The notes: generated from the letters alone by a model not told the origin. A stretch of 64,000 nucleotides of DNA from an uncultured Pelagibacteraceae bacterium (GCA_902556505.1 CACDWM010000001.1:1-64000); one strand, 5' to 3'; counted from the stretch's first letter, positions 43,722 through 54,123 are shown. A program made the numbers and translations.

Positions 43722-44291
43722 ATGAAAAAAATTTTCTTAGTGTATGGGCACTACAATGACAATTCATTTAATGCAGCAATTCGAGATGAGTTTGTTAAAC
43801 AATCAAAAGTAAATGGAAATCAAGTTGATGTTGTTGATTTATATAAAGAGAAATTTGATCCTGTTTTTGCTGGAGAGGAACCTGATCACGAAGTTTTAGA
43901 TCATAGAAAAAGAATCGAAGAAAGTGATACAATTGTTTTAATTGCTCCAATTTGGAATTTTAGGATGCCAGCAATAGTAGAAGGTTGGATTGATAAAGTT
44001 TTAGCTCCACCTTGGGCATTTAGATTTAAACAGTTGGTTGGAAATTACGGTTATCCAATTGGAAACTTAAGAGATAAAAAAGCTATAATATTCTGCACAT
44101 ATGGTTCACCAAGATTAGCAATTACAACTTTTTTTTTAAACTTACCAATTAGAAGATTAAAAAGAGGGGTATTTCATATGTGTGGCATATATAACATTGT
44201 TTATAGAAGATATTTTGCAGTACCATTTGTAAGTGATGCAAAGAGACAAGAATTTTTAAATGATGTTAGAAAAACCGCTAATAATCTTTAA
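43722..44291 (+). CDS. NAD(P)H-dependent flavin/quinone reductase
   Basis: 189-aa flavodoxin-like fold of the MdaB/KefF type. Features: VYGHYNDNSFNAAIRDEF at the FMN phosphate loop, IVLIAPIWNFRMPAIVEGWIDKVLAPPWAF (two adjoining blocks that define the family) and IFCTYGSPR. Reduces quinones or flavins by two electrons; could supply reduced flavin or protect against quinones. It overlaps the DUF4864-like gene by 32 bases. Confidence 0.88.
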   Translation: MKKIFLVYGHYNDNSFNAAIRDEFVKQSKVNGNQVDVVDLYKEKFDPVFAGEEPDHEVLDHRKRIEESDTIVLIAPIWNFRMPAIVEGWIDKVLAPPWAFRFKQLVGNYGYPIGNLRDKKAIIFCTYGSPRLAITTFFLNLPIRRLKRGVFHMCGIYNIVYRRYFAVPFVSDAKRQEFLNDVRKTANNL

Positions 44292-44736
44292 ATCTATAAT
44301 TTTATTTTTTTTCTTTATTTCATTTTCGCACGCTGAATTATTAAACCCCAACAGCACAATAAGCCCGAAAGAAGTTATTAAAATTCAATTGAATGGGCTT
44401 CAAAAAAATGATCTTGAATATAAAGATAGTGGTATTGAACAAACTTGGAAATTTGCTCACCCAAATAATAAGAGAGTAACAGGACCATTAAGCAACTTTA
44501 AGATGATGATAAAAAGCGACTCTTATGGGATGATGATTAACCACCTAAGTCACACAATAACTGAGCTTGGAAGTAGTGACAAATGGGCTCAATTTGAAGT
44601 TATCATTCTTGATAAGGACAAAATTTATCACAAATTCAATTGGCAAGTCGAAAAGTACACTTCTGAGGGAACTTTGAAAGACTGTTGGTTAACCACAATG
44701 GTATCCAGTCCAATCCCTCTTGGAAGCTCAATTTGA
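44260..44736 (+). CDS. Secreted DUF4864-like protein
   Basis: 158 aa with a signal peptide (residues about 7-25, PLIIFKSIILFFFFISFSHA). The mature part begins ELLNPNSTISPKEVIKIQLNGLQKND and contains EQTWKFAHPNNKRVTGPLSNFKMMI (two adjoining blocks), the pattern I associate with DUF4864: a small SnoaL/NTF2-like periplasmic fold. Two tandem start codons exist (44260, 44263). Function unknown. Confidence 0.75.
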   Translation: MMLEKPLIIFKSIILFFFFISFSHAELLNPNSTISPKEVIKIQLNGLQKNDLEYKDSGIEQTWKFAHPNNKRVTGPLSNFKMMIKSDSYGMMINHLSHTITELGSSDKWAQFEVIILDKDKIYHKFNWQVEKYTSEGTLKDCWLTTMVSSPIPLGSSI

Positions 44737-44793
44737 TTGTTCACATATACATTTTTGTTTCGTAACAATTAAAAATTTAGTAGGAATCGCAGA

Positions 44794-47226
44794 ATGAAAA
44801 CAAAAACTAAAGTTGTAGTAGTTGGTGGAGGAGTTGTAGGGGTAAGTGCCCTTTATCATTTAGCAAAAAAGGGTTGGTCTGATGTTGTTCTAGTTGAAAG
44901 AAAAGAGTTAACTTCGGGATCTACTTGGCACGCAGCAGGTTTGTTGCCTTTATTTAATATGAGTTATTCAGTTGGACAACTTCATAAATATGCAGTTAAT
45001 CTTTACAAAACATTAGAAGAAGAAACTGGAAAAAATGTTGGCTTTAGCGTTGTTTCAAATATTCGTCTAGCAAGTACAAAAGATAGAATGGATGAATACC
45101 ATCAATACGCAGGTGTTGCTCGAACTATCGGAGTAGATGTTAAATTTTTGAAACCAGAACAAGTAAAAGAAATTTGGCCATTATGTCATACTGATGATTT
45201 AGTTGGCGCAATACAACACCCTGAAGATGGATATATTCAACCAGCAGATTTAACACAAGCATTAGCAACAGGTGCAAGAAATAGAGGAGCAGAAATTTAT
45301 AGAAACACAACCGTCCTATCAATGAGGCAAACAAAAGAAGGATGGGTTGTAGAAACAGATAAGGGATCAATAGAGTGCGAACATGTTATTTCTTGTTCTG
45401 GAAATTTTGCGAGACAAACAGGTGAAATGGTAGGACTAGATATTCCGGTAATACCTGTTGAACATCAATACATTGTTACAGAACCTCATCCTGCAATTCA
45501 AAAAAGAAAAAAAGATGGATTACCAGAGATGGGAGTCTTAAGAGATAGTGATAGCAGATGGTATATGAGAGAAGAAGCTGGAGGATTAATTTTAGGCCCT
45601 TACGAAGATGGTGCACCAGCTTGTTATGTAGAGGGGCCATCAAAAAATTCTGAATATGAATTATTTCAAGAAGACTTAGACAGATTAGCTCCACACATAG
45701 AAGGAGCAATTCATAGAGTACCTGCGTTTGGAGAAGTTGGAGTAAAGAAAGTTTATAATGGAGCAATCTGTTATACTCCTGATGGAAATCCAATTGTTGG
45801 ACCAGCTTGGGGACTTAAGAATTTTTGGATTAATGAAGGACATAGTTTTGGAATAACAGCAGCAGGTGGTGCAGGTTGGCAATTAGCAGAATGGATCGTT
45901 GATGGTGAACCAACAATTGACATGTTAGGAGTTGAACCAAGACGTTACGGTAACTATGCAACTAAATCTTATTTAAAAGCTAAAAATGAAGAAGCATACA
46001 GCCATGTCTTCATAGTTCACTACCCAGATGAAGAAAGGCCAGCTGCAAGACCATTAAGAACAGCTCCTTGTTATGAACGAATGAAAAATTTGGGAGCAGT
46101 TTTTGGTCAGAAATTTGGATGGGAAAGACCTAATTTTTTTGCAACAGATGGAATGGAGCAAAAAGATGATTGGTCATTTAGAAGATCAAAATGGTTTGAT
46201 GCGATTAAGAAAGAATGTCAAAATGTTAAAGAAAACGTAGGTCTTTTAGATATGACTGCGTTTGCAAAATGTAGAATTAGGGGACCTAAAGCAGAGGAAT
46301 TTTTAGATTATTTAGTTGCAAATAAACTTCCAAAAAAAATTGGAAGAATAAATTTATGTCATGCTTTGAACACTAAAGGTGGAGTGCATTCAGAATTTAC
46401 AATAATGAAAGAAGCGGAAAATAGTTATTATCTAGTTTCTGCTGGAGCAAATTTAAGATTAGACCATGATTGGATACAAAAATGGATGCCAGATGATGGA
46501 TCTGTAATATTTGAAGATCTAACAAATAGTACAGGAGTTTTAGTTGTAGCTGGTCCAAAAGCCAGACAATTAATGCAAAAGGTTTCAACAGACGATTTTT
46601 CTAATGAAAATTTCAAATGGTTGACTGCTAAAAATGTTAATGTTGGATATGCTCCAGTAAATGCAATGAGAGTAAACTTTGTGGGTGAGCTTGGTTGGGA
46701 ACTGCATCATCCAATTGAATATCAAAACCATATTTTTGATAAATTAATGGAAGCAGGGAAAGATTTAGGAATTAAACCTTTTGGAATTAGGGCAATGAAT
46801 AGTTTAAGAGTAGAAAAATCTTATAAACTAGTTGGTACAGAATTATCAATTGAATACTCACCATACGAGTCCGGTCTTGATAGATTTGTTCACCCAAATA
46901 AAGGAAACTTTATTGGATTAGAGGCACTTAATAAATGGAGAGAAAAAGGTTTTGATAATAAATTAGTTACTTTAGAGGTTCATAACACTAAAGATGCTGA
47001 TGTGCTTGGAAATAACCCAATTTTTAAAGACGGAAAAGTTGTTGGAAGAGCAACTGGAGGCGAATTTGGATTTAGATTAGATAAATCAATAGCTCTTGCA
47101 ATGGTTAAGCCAGATTGTTCAAATGTAGGCGACAAATTACAAGTTGATATATTAGGTGAAATGTACGACGCTACTGTCCTAAATGAGAGTCCATATGATT
47201 CAGAAAATAATTTATTAAGAGCTTAA
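44794..47226 (+). CDS. Dimethylglycine dehydrogenase-like flavoprotein (paralog 2)
   Basis: 810 aa with the same build as the 801-aa paralog at 34801: FAD site GGGVVG (11-16), His46 in SGSTWHAAG for covalent FAD, C-terminal GcvT-like domain. Its folate-site loop is [11 protein letters not shown], with Glu where paralog 1 has Asp. etfB follows with a TAATG overlap, so this paralog is the one physically tied to the electron-transfer flavoprotein and is the better candidate for true dimethylglycine dehydrogenase. Confidence 0.9.
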   Translation: MKTKTKVVVVGGGVVGVSALYHLAKKGWSDVVLVERKELTSGSTWHAAGLLPLFNMSYSVGQLHKYAVNLYKTLEEETGKNVGFSVVSNIRLASTKDRMDEYHQYAGVARTIGVDVKFLKPEQVKEIWPLCHTDDLVGAIQHPEDGYIQPADLTQALATGARNRGAEIYRNTTVLSMRQTKEGWVVETDKGSIECEHVISCSGNFARQTGEMVGLDIPVIPVEHQYIVTEPHPAIQKRKKDGLPEMGVLRDSDSRWYMREEAGGLILGPYEDGAPACYVEGPSKNSEYELFQEDLDRLAPHIEGAIHRVPAFGEVGVKKVYNGAICYTPDGNPIVGPAWGLKNFWINEGHSFGITAAGGAGWQLAEWIVDGEPTIDMLGVEPRRYGNYATKSYLKAKNEEAYSHVFIVHYPDEERPAARPLRTAPCYERMKNLGAVFGQKFGWERPNFFATDGMEQKDDWSFRRSKWFDAIKKECQNVKENVGLLDMTAFAKCRIRGPKAEEFLDYLVANKLPKKIGRINLCHALNTKGGVHSEFTIMKEAENSYYLVSAGANLRLDHDWIQKWMPDDGSVIFEDLTNSTGVLVVAGPKARQLMQKVSTDDFSNENFKWLTAKNVNVGYAPVNAMRVNFVGELGWELHHPIEYQNHIFDKLMEAGKDLGIKPFGIRAMNSLRVEKSYKLVGTELSIEYSPYESGLDRFVHPNKGNFIGLEALNKWREKGFDNKLVTLEVHNTKDADVLGNNPIFKDGKVVGRATGGEFGFRLDKSIALAMVKPDCSNVGDKLQVDILGEMYDATVLNESPYDSENNLLRA

Positions 47227-47975
47227 TGAAAATTTTAGTAGCAGTAAAAAGGGTTATTGATTACAACGTTCAAATCAGAGTTAAAGAAGATGGAACTGGT
47301 GTAGTTACTGACAATGTAAAAATGTCAACCAATCCTCCTGATGATAATGCAATAGAAGAGGCTGTAAAAATTAAAGAGGCTGGTAAAGCTACAGAAGTAG
47401 TTGCAGTAACTGTTGGAGAAGAAAAAGCTCAAGAAACTGTTAGGAAAGCTTTAGCGGTTGGTGCGGACAGAGGCATTCATGTGAAAGTCGATGGAATTCT
47501 AGAGCCACTCGCTGTTTCAAAAATTTTACAAAAAATAGTAGATAAAGAAAAACCAGATTTAGTATTTATGGGCAAACAAGCAATTGATGACGATTGTAAT
47601 CAAACAGGCCAAATGTTGAGTGCTTTATTAAATTGGCCACAAGCAACATTTGCCTCTAAGATTGATGTTAAAGATAATAAATTAGAAGTAACTAGAGAAA
47701 TAGATGAAGGTCTTGAAACAATTGAAATAAATGTTCCAGCTATTGTAACTTGTGATCTTAGGCTGAATGAACCAAGATATGCATCACTACCAAATATAAT
47801 GAAGGCTAAGAAAAAACCTATAGAGGAAATTGCTGCTTCTGATTTAGGCGTGGATGTATCACCAAGATTAGAACAATTAAAAGTAGAGGAACCTCCAAAA
47901 AGAAAAGCAGGCATAAAAGTAGCAAATGTTGCAGAATTAGTTCAAAAATTAAAAAATGAGGCGAAGGTAATTTAA
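47226..47975 (+). CDS. etfB: Electron transfer flavoprotein beta subunit
   Basis: 249 aa, AMP-binding subunit of ETF. Family blocks: [51 protein letters not shown] and the ETF-beta signature [20 protein letters not shown]. Accepts electrons from the DMGDH-like enzyme upstream. Overlaps the flavoprotein gene and etfA. Confidence 0.97.
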   Translation: MKILVAVKRVIDYNVQIRVKEDGTGVVTDNVKMSTNPPDDNAIEEAVKIKEAGKATEVVAVTVGEEKAQETVRKALAVGADRGIHVKVDGILEPLAVSKILQKIVDKEKPDLVFMGKQAIDDDCNQTGQMLSALLNWPQATFASKIDVKDNKLEVTREIDEGLETIEINVPAIVTCDLRLNEPRYASLPNIMKAKKKPIEEIAASDLGVDVSPRLEQLKVEEPPKRKAGIKVANVAELVQKLKNEAKVI

Positions 47976-48928
47976 TGGCAGTTTTACTTATAGCAGAACA
48001 CAACAATAAAGAGTTAAGATCATTTACTCTTAATGCAGCTACAGCAGCATCTCAAATTGACTCAGATGTTCATGCTGTAATTATTGGTCAAAATTCTGCT
48101 GATGCTGCAAAACAATTATCTGAACTTCCAGTAGTAAAAAAAGTATTGAGTGTAGAAGGAGCTCACTATGAAAACTTCACAGCAGAAAATTTTGCTCCAG
48201 TTATTGTTAAACTAGCAGAAAATTATTCTCACATTGTTTGTTCAGCAAATACATTTGGAAAAAATTTGATGCCGCGAATTGCAGCTCATCTTGATACATC
48301 ACAAGTAAGCGACATTATTAAAGTAATATCACCAGATACTTTTTTAAGGCCAATTTATGCCGGTAACGCTTTTGCAACAATTAAGAGTAATGATGCTAAA
48401 AAGTGCGTTACAATCAGACCCACTTCTTTCGATCCCTGTGAGAGTACAGGTGGATCAGCCCCAATTGAAAAAGTGGATGCTAGTGAAGAGTTTTCAAATA
48501 CAAAATTTATTAAAAGAGAAGAAATTAAATCTGATCGACCTGAGCTTGGAACAGCAAGAATTGTTGTATCAGGTGGCAGAGGAATGCAAAGTGGTGACAA
48601 TTTTAAATTAATTACAGAAATTGCTGACAAACTAGGTGCAGCAATTGGAGCATCAAGAGCAGCAGTAGATGCTGGATACATAAGTAACGATCATCAAGTA
48701 GGTCAAACAGGAAAAGTGGTAGTACCAGATCTATATATCGCTGTTGGAATTTCAGGTGCTATTCAACATTTAGCAGGAATGAAGGAAAGTAAAGTTATAG
48801 TTGCAATTAATAAAGATGGTGAAGCTCCAATATTTAGTGTTGCAGATTATGGACTTGAAGCTGATTTATTTGAGGCACTGCCTCAGTTCATGGAAGAGCT
48901 GAACAAATTAAACACTATACAAAAATAA
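47975..48928 (+). CDS. etfA: Electron transfer flavoprotein alpha subunit
   Basis: 317 aa, FAD-binding subunit. The C-terminal FAD domain is complete: [39 protein letters not shown] (adjoining blocks) and [17 protein letters not shown]. Works with EtfB and passes electrons to the ETF-QO encoded 23 bases downstream. Confidence 0.97.
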   Translation: MAVLLIAEHNNKELRSFTLNAATAASQIDSDVHAVIIGQNSADAAKQLSELPVVKKVLSVEGAHYENFTAENFAPVIVKLAENYSHIVCSANTFGKNLMPRIAAHLDTSQVSDIIKVISPDTFLRPIYAGNAFATIKSNDAKKCVTIRPTSFDPCESTGGSAPIEKVDASEEFSNTKFIKREEIKSDRPELGTARIVVSGGRGMQSGDNFKLITEIADKLGAAIGASRAAVDAGYISNDHQVGQTGKVVVPDLYIAVGISGAIQHLAGMKESKVIVAINKDGEAPIFSVADYGLEADLFEALPQFMEELNKLNTIQK

Positions 48929-48951
48929 TCCTTACAGTTAAAAACTAGAGT

Positions 48952-50571
48952 ATGTCTAGAGAATCGATGGAATATGATGTTGTAATAATTGGTGGAGGAC
49001 CATCAGGATTATCAACTGCAATAAAGTTAAAACAATTAGATCCAAATTTAAATGTTTGTTTATTAGAAAAAGCATCAGAGATTGGAGCTCATATTTTAAG
49101 TGGAAATGTATTTGAAACACGTGCTCTAGATGAATTACTACCAAATTGGAGAGAATTAAATTCTCCAATCAAAACAAAAGTAACTAAAGAAAAATTTTTA
49201 TTTTTAGGAAAAACCAAATTTTTAAGTTGGCCAACTTGGCTCCTACCTGCGGTGCAACAAAATCATAAAAATTATATTATTAGTTTAGCTAATCTGTGTA
49301 GATGGCTTGCTGAACAAGCCGAAAATTTAGGTGTAGAAATCTTTCCAGGATTTCCAGCAAGTGAAATTTTATATAACGAAGATGGATCTGTTAAAGGTGT
49401 TGCAACTCAAGATATGGGTATAGACAAGGATGGTAATAAAAAAGATAGTTTTGAACCTGGTATTGAACTTTTAGGTAAAGTAACTGTTTTTGCAGAAGGT
49501 TGCAGAGGACACTTAGGCAAACAACTTATTGAAAAATTTGAATTAAACAAAGGTAAAGACCCTCAACAATATGGAATTGGTTTTAAAGAAATTTGGGAAA
49601 TAGAGGATAAAAATCATGAAGAAGGCTTAGTTATGCATACAGCTGGATGGCCATTAGATAACAATACATATGGTGGTAGTTTTGTGTATCATGCAGAAAA
49701 TAAACAAGTTTTTCTGGGCTATGTAATTGGTTTAGATTACAAAAATCCACATTTATCACCTTATGATGAATTTCAGAGGTTTAAAACACATCCAGCAATT
49801 AAAAAAATTATAGAAGGTGGAAAAAGAATTTCTTACGGCGCAAGAGCTTTAATTGAAGGTGGATTTCAAAGTTTGCCAAAAATGTTCATGCCCGGAGCTT
49901 TGTTGGTTGGTTGTGATGCTGGAACTTTAAATATGCCAAAAATTAAAGGCTCTCATACAGCTATGAAGAGTGGGATTATTGCAGCCGAAACTATTAATGA
50001 ACACTTAAAAGAAAATAAAGATTTATCTATTTATGAAGATAAATTTAAAAATAGCTGGTTACATAAAGAGCTTTATGAAGCTCGGAACGTGAAACCTAGT
50101 TTTAGCTGGGGATTAATTTTAGGAATAATTTTCACAGGTATCGATCAAATTTTATTTAGAGGAAAACTTCCTTTTACACTTAAACACAAACATGCTGATC
50201 ATGAAACATTAAAACCTGCAAATCAAATGCCAAAAATAGATTATCCAAAATATGATAATGTAATAACTTTTGATAAAACAAGTTCAGTTTATCTAACAGG
50301 AACCAATCATGCAGATAATCAGCCAGTTCATTTAAAACTTAAAGATCCTGATTTACCAATAAATTATACTTTAGAAAAATTTGATGAACCTGCTCAAAGA
50401 TATTGTCCTGCAGGTGTGTATGAAGTTCAAAAAGAAAATGATGTAAATAAATTTGTTATTAATTCTCAAAATTGTATTCATTGTAAAACTTGTGACATTA
50501 AAGAACCTTCTCAAAATATAACTTGGGTTACTCCAGAGGGTAGCGGTGGTCCAAGATATGGAAATATGTAA
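48952..50571 (+). CDS. Electron transfer flavoprotein-ubiquinone oxidoreductase
   Basis: 539 aa, membrane-associated. FAD site VVIIGGGPSGLS (10-21), the KHADHETL and CPAGVYE segments, and the C-terminal 4Fe-4S cluster motif CIHCKTCDIKEPSQNI are present, with the final TPEGSGGPRYGNM typical of ETF-QO. Passes electrons from ETF to ubiquinone, completing methyl-group dehydrogenation. Its stop touches the end of a convergent gene. Confidence 0.95.
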   Translation: MSRESMEYDVVIIGGGPSGLSTAIKLKQLDPNLNVCLLEKASEIGAHILSGNVFETRALDELLPNWRELNSPIKTKVTKEKFLFLGKTKFLSWPTWLLPAVQQNHKNYIISLANLCRWLAEQAENLGVEIFPGFPASEILYNEDGSVKGVATQDMGIDKDGNKKDSFEPGIELLGKVTVFAEGCRGHLGKQLIEKFELNKGKDPQQYGIGFKEIWEIEDKNHEEGLVMHTAGWPLDNNTYGGSFVYHAENKQVFLGYVIGLDYKNPHLSPYDEFQRFKTHPAIKKIIEGGKRISYGARALIEGGFQSLPKMFMPGALLVGCDAGTLNMPKIKGSHTAMKSGIIAAETINEHLKENKDLSIYEDKFKNSWLHKELYEARNVKPSFSWGLILGIIFTGIDQILFRGKLPFTLKHKHADHETLKPANQMPKIDYPKYDNVITFDKTSSVYLTGTNHADNQPVHLKLKDPDLPINYTLEKFDEPAQRYCPAGVYEVQKENDVNKFVINSQNCIHCKTCDIKEPSQNITWVTPEGSGGPRYGNM

Positions 50572-50946
50572 TTAAGATAAATCTATTGCAAACTTTTTTA
50601 AAGTTTCAATAGGTACATATTTAAGAGTGTTTTCGTGGGTTCTTTTCAAAAATATTGGACATCCTTTACCGGCTTCAACTGCTCTTGCATACCAACTAGC
50701 ACACAAACACCATCCATCTCCATCCTTTAAACCTGGAAAACCAAATTCAGGATGTGGAGTAATTAAATCGTTACCCGCTTCTTTCATCCACTCTAGGCAT
50801 TCGGTAGTAACTTTGGCACAAACTGTATGAAGTCCATGATCATTCTCGTCAGTGTTACAACAACCATCACGAAACCAACCTGTTAAAGGATCATTTGAAC
50901 ATTCTTCCAGGTCTTCACCTAGAACATTTTTTTGTTTTTCACTCAT
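50572..50946 (-). CDS. DUF2237-family protein
   Basis: 124 aa. The blocks NDPLTGWFRDGCCNT, DHGLHTVCAKVT, PEFGFPGLKDGDGWCLCASW and APVxL-like tail are characteristic of DUF2237, a small conserved bacterial protein of unknown function. Cys residues (CCNT, CAKV, WCLCAS) are conserved in the family and might bind metal. Its start overlaps the stop of hisI, so both are one transcript. Confidence 0.9.
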   Translation of the reverse strand: MSEKQKNVLGEDLEECSNDPLTGWFRDGCCNTDENDHGLHTVCAKVTTECLEWMKEAGNDLITPHPEFGFPGLKDGDGWCLCASWYARAVEAGKGCPIFLKRTHENTLKYVPIETLKKFAIDLS

Positions 50947-51413
50947 TAAATTTTAGTAGGATTTGGTTGACCTTTATAAACTTCTTCAGGGTCGAATTTT
51001 TTTTCTTTCTCAAGAAATTCCATTTCAACTTTTCTTCCATTTTCTATTGGTCCCATAGGAATAGATCTATAAAAACATGATCTATACCCGACATGACAAC
51101 TAGCTCCATCACCGATATCAACTGTTAACCATATTGAGTCTTGATCATCATCAATTCTTATTTCAGTAACCTTTTGCGTAAAACCACTTGTTTTACCTTT
51201 GTGCCAGATAGCTTTTCTCGATCTACTAAAATAGTGTGCCTCTTTAGTTTCAATTGTCTTTTTAAGAGCTTCTACATTCATATAACCATGCATCAAAATA
51301 TCCTTTGTTTTTGAACACATAGTAATAACTGGGATTAACCCATCATTATCAAATTTTGGTGATAGAAGACTTCCCTCTTCAATATCGTAGATATTTTCTC
51401 TTTTTTTGAACAT
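50946..51413 (-). CDS. hisI: Phosphoribosyl-AMP cyclohydrolase
   Basis: 155 aa, histidine synthesis step 3 (ring opening of PR-AMP). Motifs WLTVDIGDGASCHVGYRSCFYR (Mg/Zn site with Asp, Asp and the cysteine pair) and SRSRKAIWHKGKTSG are intact. There is no fused HisE domain. It lies away from other his genes, as often in streamlined genomes. Confidence 0.95.
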   Translation of the reverse strand: MFKKRENIYDIEEGSLLSPKFDNDGLIPVITMCSKTKDILMHGYMNVEALKKTIETKEAHYFSRSRKAIWHKGKTSGFTQKVTEIRIDDDQDSIWLTVDIGDGASCHVGYRSCFYRSIPMGPIENGRKVEMEFLEKEKKFDPEEVYKGQPNPTKI

Positions 51414-51490
51414 ATGCGGTGACTATGTAGCACATATATGAATATATTAAATATTTTTAAATTGAAGTAATTACTGTATAAAAAAGCGCT

Positions 51491-52111
51491 ATGAAATTAG
51501 TAAAAGACACAGATGACAAAAGTTTAGATACAAAGCAGATTTCAGACAAAGAAGCTGAAGACGCTTTTAGAACTATCCTTTCTTGGATGGGTGAAGATCC
51601 AGGTAGAGAAGGATTATTAGAAACTCCTAAGAGAGTGGTAAAAGCTTTTAAAGAATATTTCAAGGGTTACAAAGAAGATCCAAATAAAATCTTAGACAAA
51701 ACTTTTGGTGATGTTGAAGGTTATGATGACATGGTTGTTCAAAAAAATATTTCAGTGCAAAGTCATTGTGAACATCATATGGCACCAATTATTGGAAAAG
51801 CACACGTAGCTTATATTCCAAAGGAAAGAGTTGTAGGATTAAGTAAGTTAGCAAGAGTAGTTGAAGTTTTCTCAAAAAGATTACAAACACAAGAGAGACT
51901 TACAATGCAGATAGCAAACACTTTAATGGAATCATTAGATGCTAAAGGAGTTGCGGTAACTATTGATTCAACTCATCAGTGTATGACAATGAGAGGTATT
52001 AAAAAAGAACAAGCAACCACGGTTACAAATTACTACTTAGGCCAATTCAAAGAAGATTTAAGTTATCAAAATAGATATTTACGATTTATCAGCACTACGT
52101 TAAAAGATTAA
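51491..52111 (+). CDS. folE: GTP cyclohydrolase I
   Basis: 206 aa, first step of folate/tetrahydropterin synthesis. Zinc and catalytic residues are visible: QSHCEHHMAPI and HQCMTMRGI; GLSKLARVVEVFSKRLQTQERLT is the core helix. Supplies the folate used by the C1 enzymes here. Divergent from hisI across 77 bases. Confidence 0.97.
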   Translation: MKLVKDTDDKSLDTKQISDKEAEDAFRTILSWMGEDPGREGLLETPKRVVKAFKEYFKGYKEDPNKILDKTFGDVEGYDDMVVQKNISVQSHCEHHMAPIIGKAHVAYIPKERVVGLSKLARVVEVFSKRLQTQERLTMQIANTLMESLDAKGVAVTIDSTHQCMTMRGIKKEQATTVTNYYLGQFKEDLSYQNRYLRFISTTLKD

Positions 52112-52112
52112 T

Positions 52113-53114
52113 GTGTCTGATCAATTCAAAGCAATAGTCCTTAACCAAGAAGGTGAAAATTTTTCTCGTGAAGTAAAATCTTTAGATAAAAGTTTCTTAA
52201 AACATGGAGATGTGACTGTAAAAGTACATTATTCAGATTTAAACTTTAAAGATGGAATGATTCTAAAGAATGGAGGAAGATTAGTTAAAGAATATCCTCA
52301 TATTCCAGGAATTGATTTTTCTGGATCTGTTATCGAAAGCGATAATCCAAAATTTAAAGAAGGTGACGAAGTAATTCTTACTGGATTTAGAGTGGGAGAA
52401 GTTTTTTTTGGAGGGTTTTCGCAAATTGCAAAAGTAAGTGGAGATTTTTTAGTTAAAAAACCTGATAGTTTAACTAGCAAACAAGCGATGATTTTAGGAA
52501 CAGCAGGTTTAACTTCTTTAATGAGCGCATTTGCTATTCAAGCAAGAGAAAGTATTTTATTAGGAGAAAAAGTTAACGATGTTTTAGTAACTGGTGCAAC
52601 AGGTGGGGTTGGTAGTTTAGCAGTTATGGCTTTAACTAAATTAGGCTATAACGTTACTGCAGTTACAGGAAAAGATTCTAAGTCAGACTATTTAAAATCG
52701 TTAGGTGCTAAAAACATTATAAATAGGGCTGAATTTGACAAAGATCCTAGACCAATAGATAAGGGTTTATGGGACGGAGCAGTTGATACTGTTGGTGGAA
52801 AAATTTTAGCTAACGCAATAGCACAAACAAAGTCAAATGGAATTATTGCAGTTTGTGGAAACGCGAACAGCAATGAGCTAAATACAAATTTACTCCCTTT
52901 TATGTTAAGAGGTATTAAAGTTTGGGGAATGGACTCTGCTAATTGTAGTATAAAAAGAAGAGAATTTATTTGGGGCGAGGCATCAAAATTAATTGATTTT
53001 GATTTAATTGAAAAATCAGTTTTAACTGTTAGTTTGGAGGAATTAGTTGAAACTTATCCAAAAATTTTAAAAGGTGAAATTGCTGGAAGAGTATTAGTTG
53101 ATTTAAATAAATAA
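52113..53114 (+). CDS. acuI: Acrylyl-CoA reductase-like (YhdH/AcuI) oxidoreductase
   Basis: 333-aa zinc-free MDR-superfamily protein. The start is GTG at 52113, one base past the folE stop, giving MSDQFKAIVLNQEGENF. Features: HYSDLNFKDGMIL, PHIPGIDFSGSV, the NADPH site TGATGGVGSLAV and SANCSIKRREFIWGE-type C-terminal block, as in AcuI/YhdH. AcuI reduces acryloyl-CoA to propionyl-CoA and detoxifies acrylate from DMSP cleavage, which would suit the DddP-like enzyme at 37829. Its stop overlaps the LysR regulator start. Confidence 0.88.
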   Translation: MSDQFKAIVLNQEGENFSREVKSLDKSFLKHGDVTVKVHYSDLNFKDGMILKNGGRLVKEYPHIPGIDFSGSVIESDNPKFKEGDEVILTGFRVGEVFFGGFSQIAKVSGDFLVKKPDSLTSKQAMILGTAGLTSLMSAFAIQARESILLGEKVNDVLVTGATGGVGSLAVMALTKLGYNVTAVTGKDSKSDYLKSLGAKNIINRAEFDKDPRPIDKGLWDGAVDTVGGKILANAIAQTKSNGIIAVCGNANSNELNTNLLPFMLRGIKVWGMDSANCSIKRREFIWGEASKLIDFDLIEKSVLTVSLEELVETYPKILKGEIAGRVLVDLNK

Positions 53115-54001
53115 TGGATTGGGATAAATTAAAAATTTTTCATGCTGTGGCTGAAGCTGGAAGCTTTACGAATGCTACTGTTAATTTAAATCTTAGCCAA
53201 TCAGCAATTAGCAGACAAATACAATCATTAGAACAAGATTTAAAAGTGCAGTTGTTTGAAAGACATGCAAGAGGCTTAACCCTCACGCAAAATGGTGAAT
53301 ATGTTTTTAAAACTGCTCATGAGGTTATTAGCAAACTTAAAGAAGTTGAAACATCATTAGGTGATCAAAAAAGTAAACCAACAGGAAAATTAACAATTAC
53401 AACTGTAAGAAGTTTTGGAACACATTGGTTAACACCAAGAATTCAAGAATTTATGACACTTAATCCAGAAATTGAGATTGAACTCGTTTTTGATGATAAA
53501 GAATTAGATTTGAGTACTCGTCAAGCTGATATTGGAATTTTTATGAGAAGACCAAAACAGCTTAACTATATTCAGAAAAAATTAGTTGATATCAAATACT
53601 ATATTTATGGATCAAATAAGTACTTAGAAAAAAATGGAATGCCGAAGACAATAAATGATTTAAATAAACATAAATTTATTTCATTTGGAAAAGGGGCACC
53701 TTCTCCAGTTTATAATCCTGATTGGGCTTTAAAAATAGGAATGCATGATGGAAAAAAAAGAAAATCTATTATGAAGGTTAATAGTGTTAGTGGCTTATTA
53801 TATGGCGTTGAGTCTGGAGTGGGTTTGGCAGCATTGCCAGAATATTTAGTTTCAAATACTAGTAGTATAATTAAAGTACTTCCTAAAGTAGAAGGACCAA
53901 TAACAGAGGCACATTTTGTGTACCCGCAATCATTAAAAAACACAGCTAGAGTCCAAGCATTTAGAAATTTCTTATTCAGTAAAATTGGCGACTGGAAATA
54001 A
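53114..54001 (+). CDS. LysR-family transcriptional regulator
   Basis: 295 aa. N-terminal winged helix-turn-helix (FHAVAEAGSFTNATVNLNLSQSAISRQIQSLE, residues 8-40, adjoining blocks) and a C-terminal effector domain (TTVRSFGTHWLTPRIQEF, LSTRQADIGIFMRRP, SGVGLAALPEYLV). Overlapping the acuI-like gene by one base in the same direction, it is a candidate acrylate- or propionate-responsive regulator; the target operator is not apparent. Confidence 0.92.
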   Translation: MDWDKLKIFHAVAEAGSFTNATVNLNLSQSAISRQIQSLEQDLKVQLFERHARGLTLTQNGEYVFKTAHEVISKLKEVETSLGDQKSKPTGKLTITTVRSFGTHWLTPRIQEFMTLNPEIEIELVFDDKELDLSTRQADIGIFMRRPKQLNYIQKKLVDIKYYIYGSNKYLEKNGMPKTINDLNKHKFISFGKGAPSPVYNPDWALKIGMHDGKKRKSIMKVNSVSGLLYGVESGVGLAALPEYLVSNTSSIIKVLPKVEGPITEAHFVYPQSLKNTARVQAFRNFLFSKIGDWK

Positions 54002-54052
54002 AAATTTCCATATAAATAATATTAAATAGTCCTTGTATTCTGCGACAAAATA

Positions 54053-54095
54053 TGCGATTGATAATCATTCGCATTGAGAATAATTCTCATTCGCA
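54053..54095. promoter_or_regulatory. Tandem Fur-type iron operators
   Basis: TGCGATTGATAATCATTCGCA (54053-54073) is a 21-bp palindrome with one mismatched pair and core TGATnATCA. TGAGAATAATTCTCA (54075-54089) is a perfect 15-bp palindrome centred 19 bp away. CATTCGCA occurs at 54066-54073 and 54088-54095, 22 bp apart. Both resemble Fur boxes (GATAATnATTATC-like). They lie 28-70 bases ahead of the ferric-binding-protein start, so iron-dependent repression is expected. Confidence 0.75.
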
Positions 54096-54123
54096 AATCA
54101 ATTAGGGTAAAGAAAAGGATACA

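Noticed and set aside
45140-45882. Several 65-105 codon minus-strand frames within the 810-aa flavoprotein gene
   Set aside because: Leu-rich shadows with no motifs; the sense gene is full length.
34801-47226. Calling either large GcvT-containing protein Tdm (TMAO demethylase)
   Set aside because: Both begin with a DAO-type FAD domain with the covalent-FAD His, whereas Tdm has a zinc-binding DUF1989-type N-domain.
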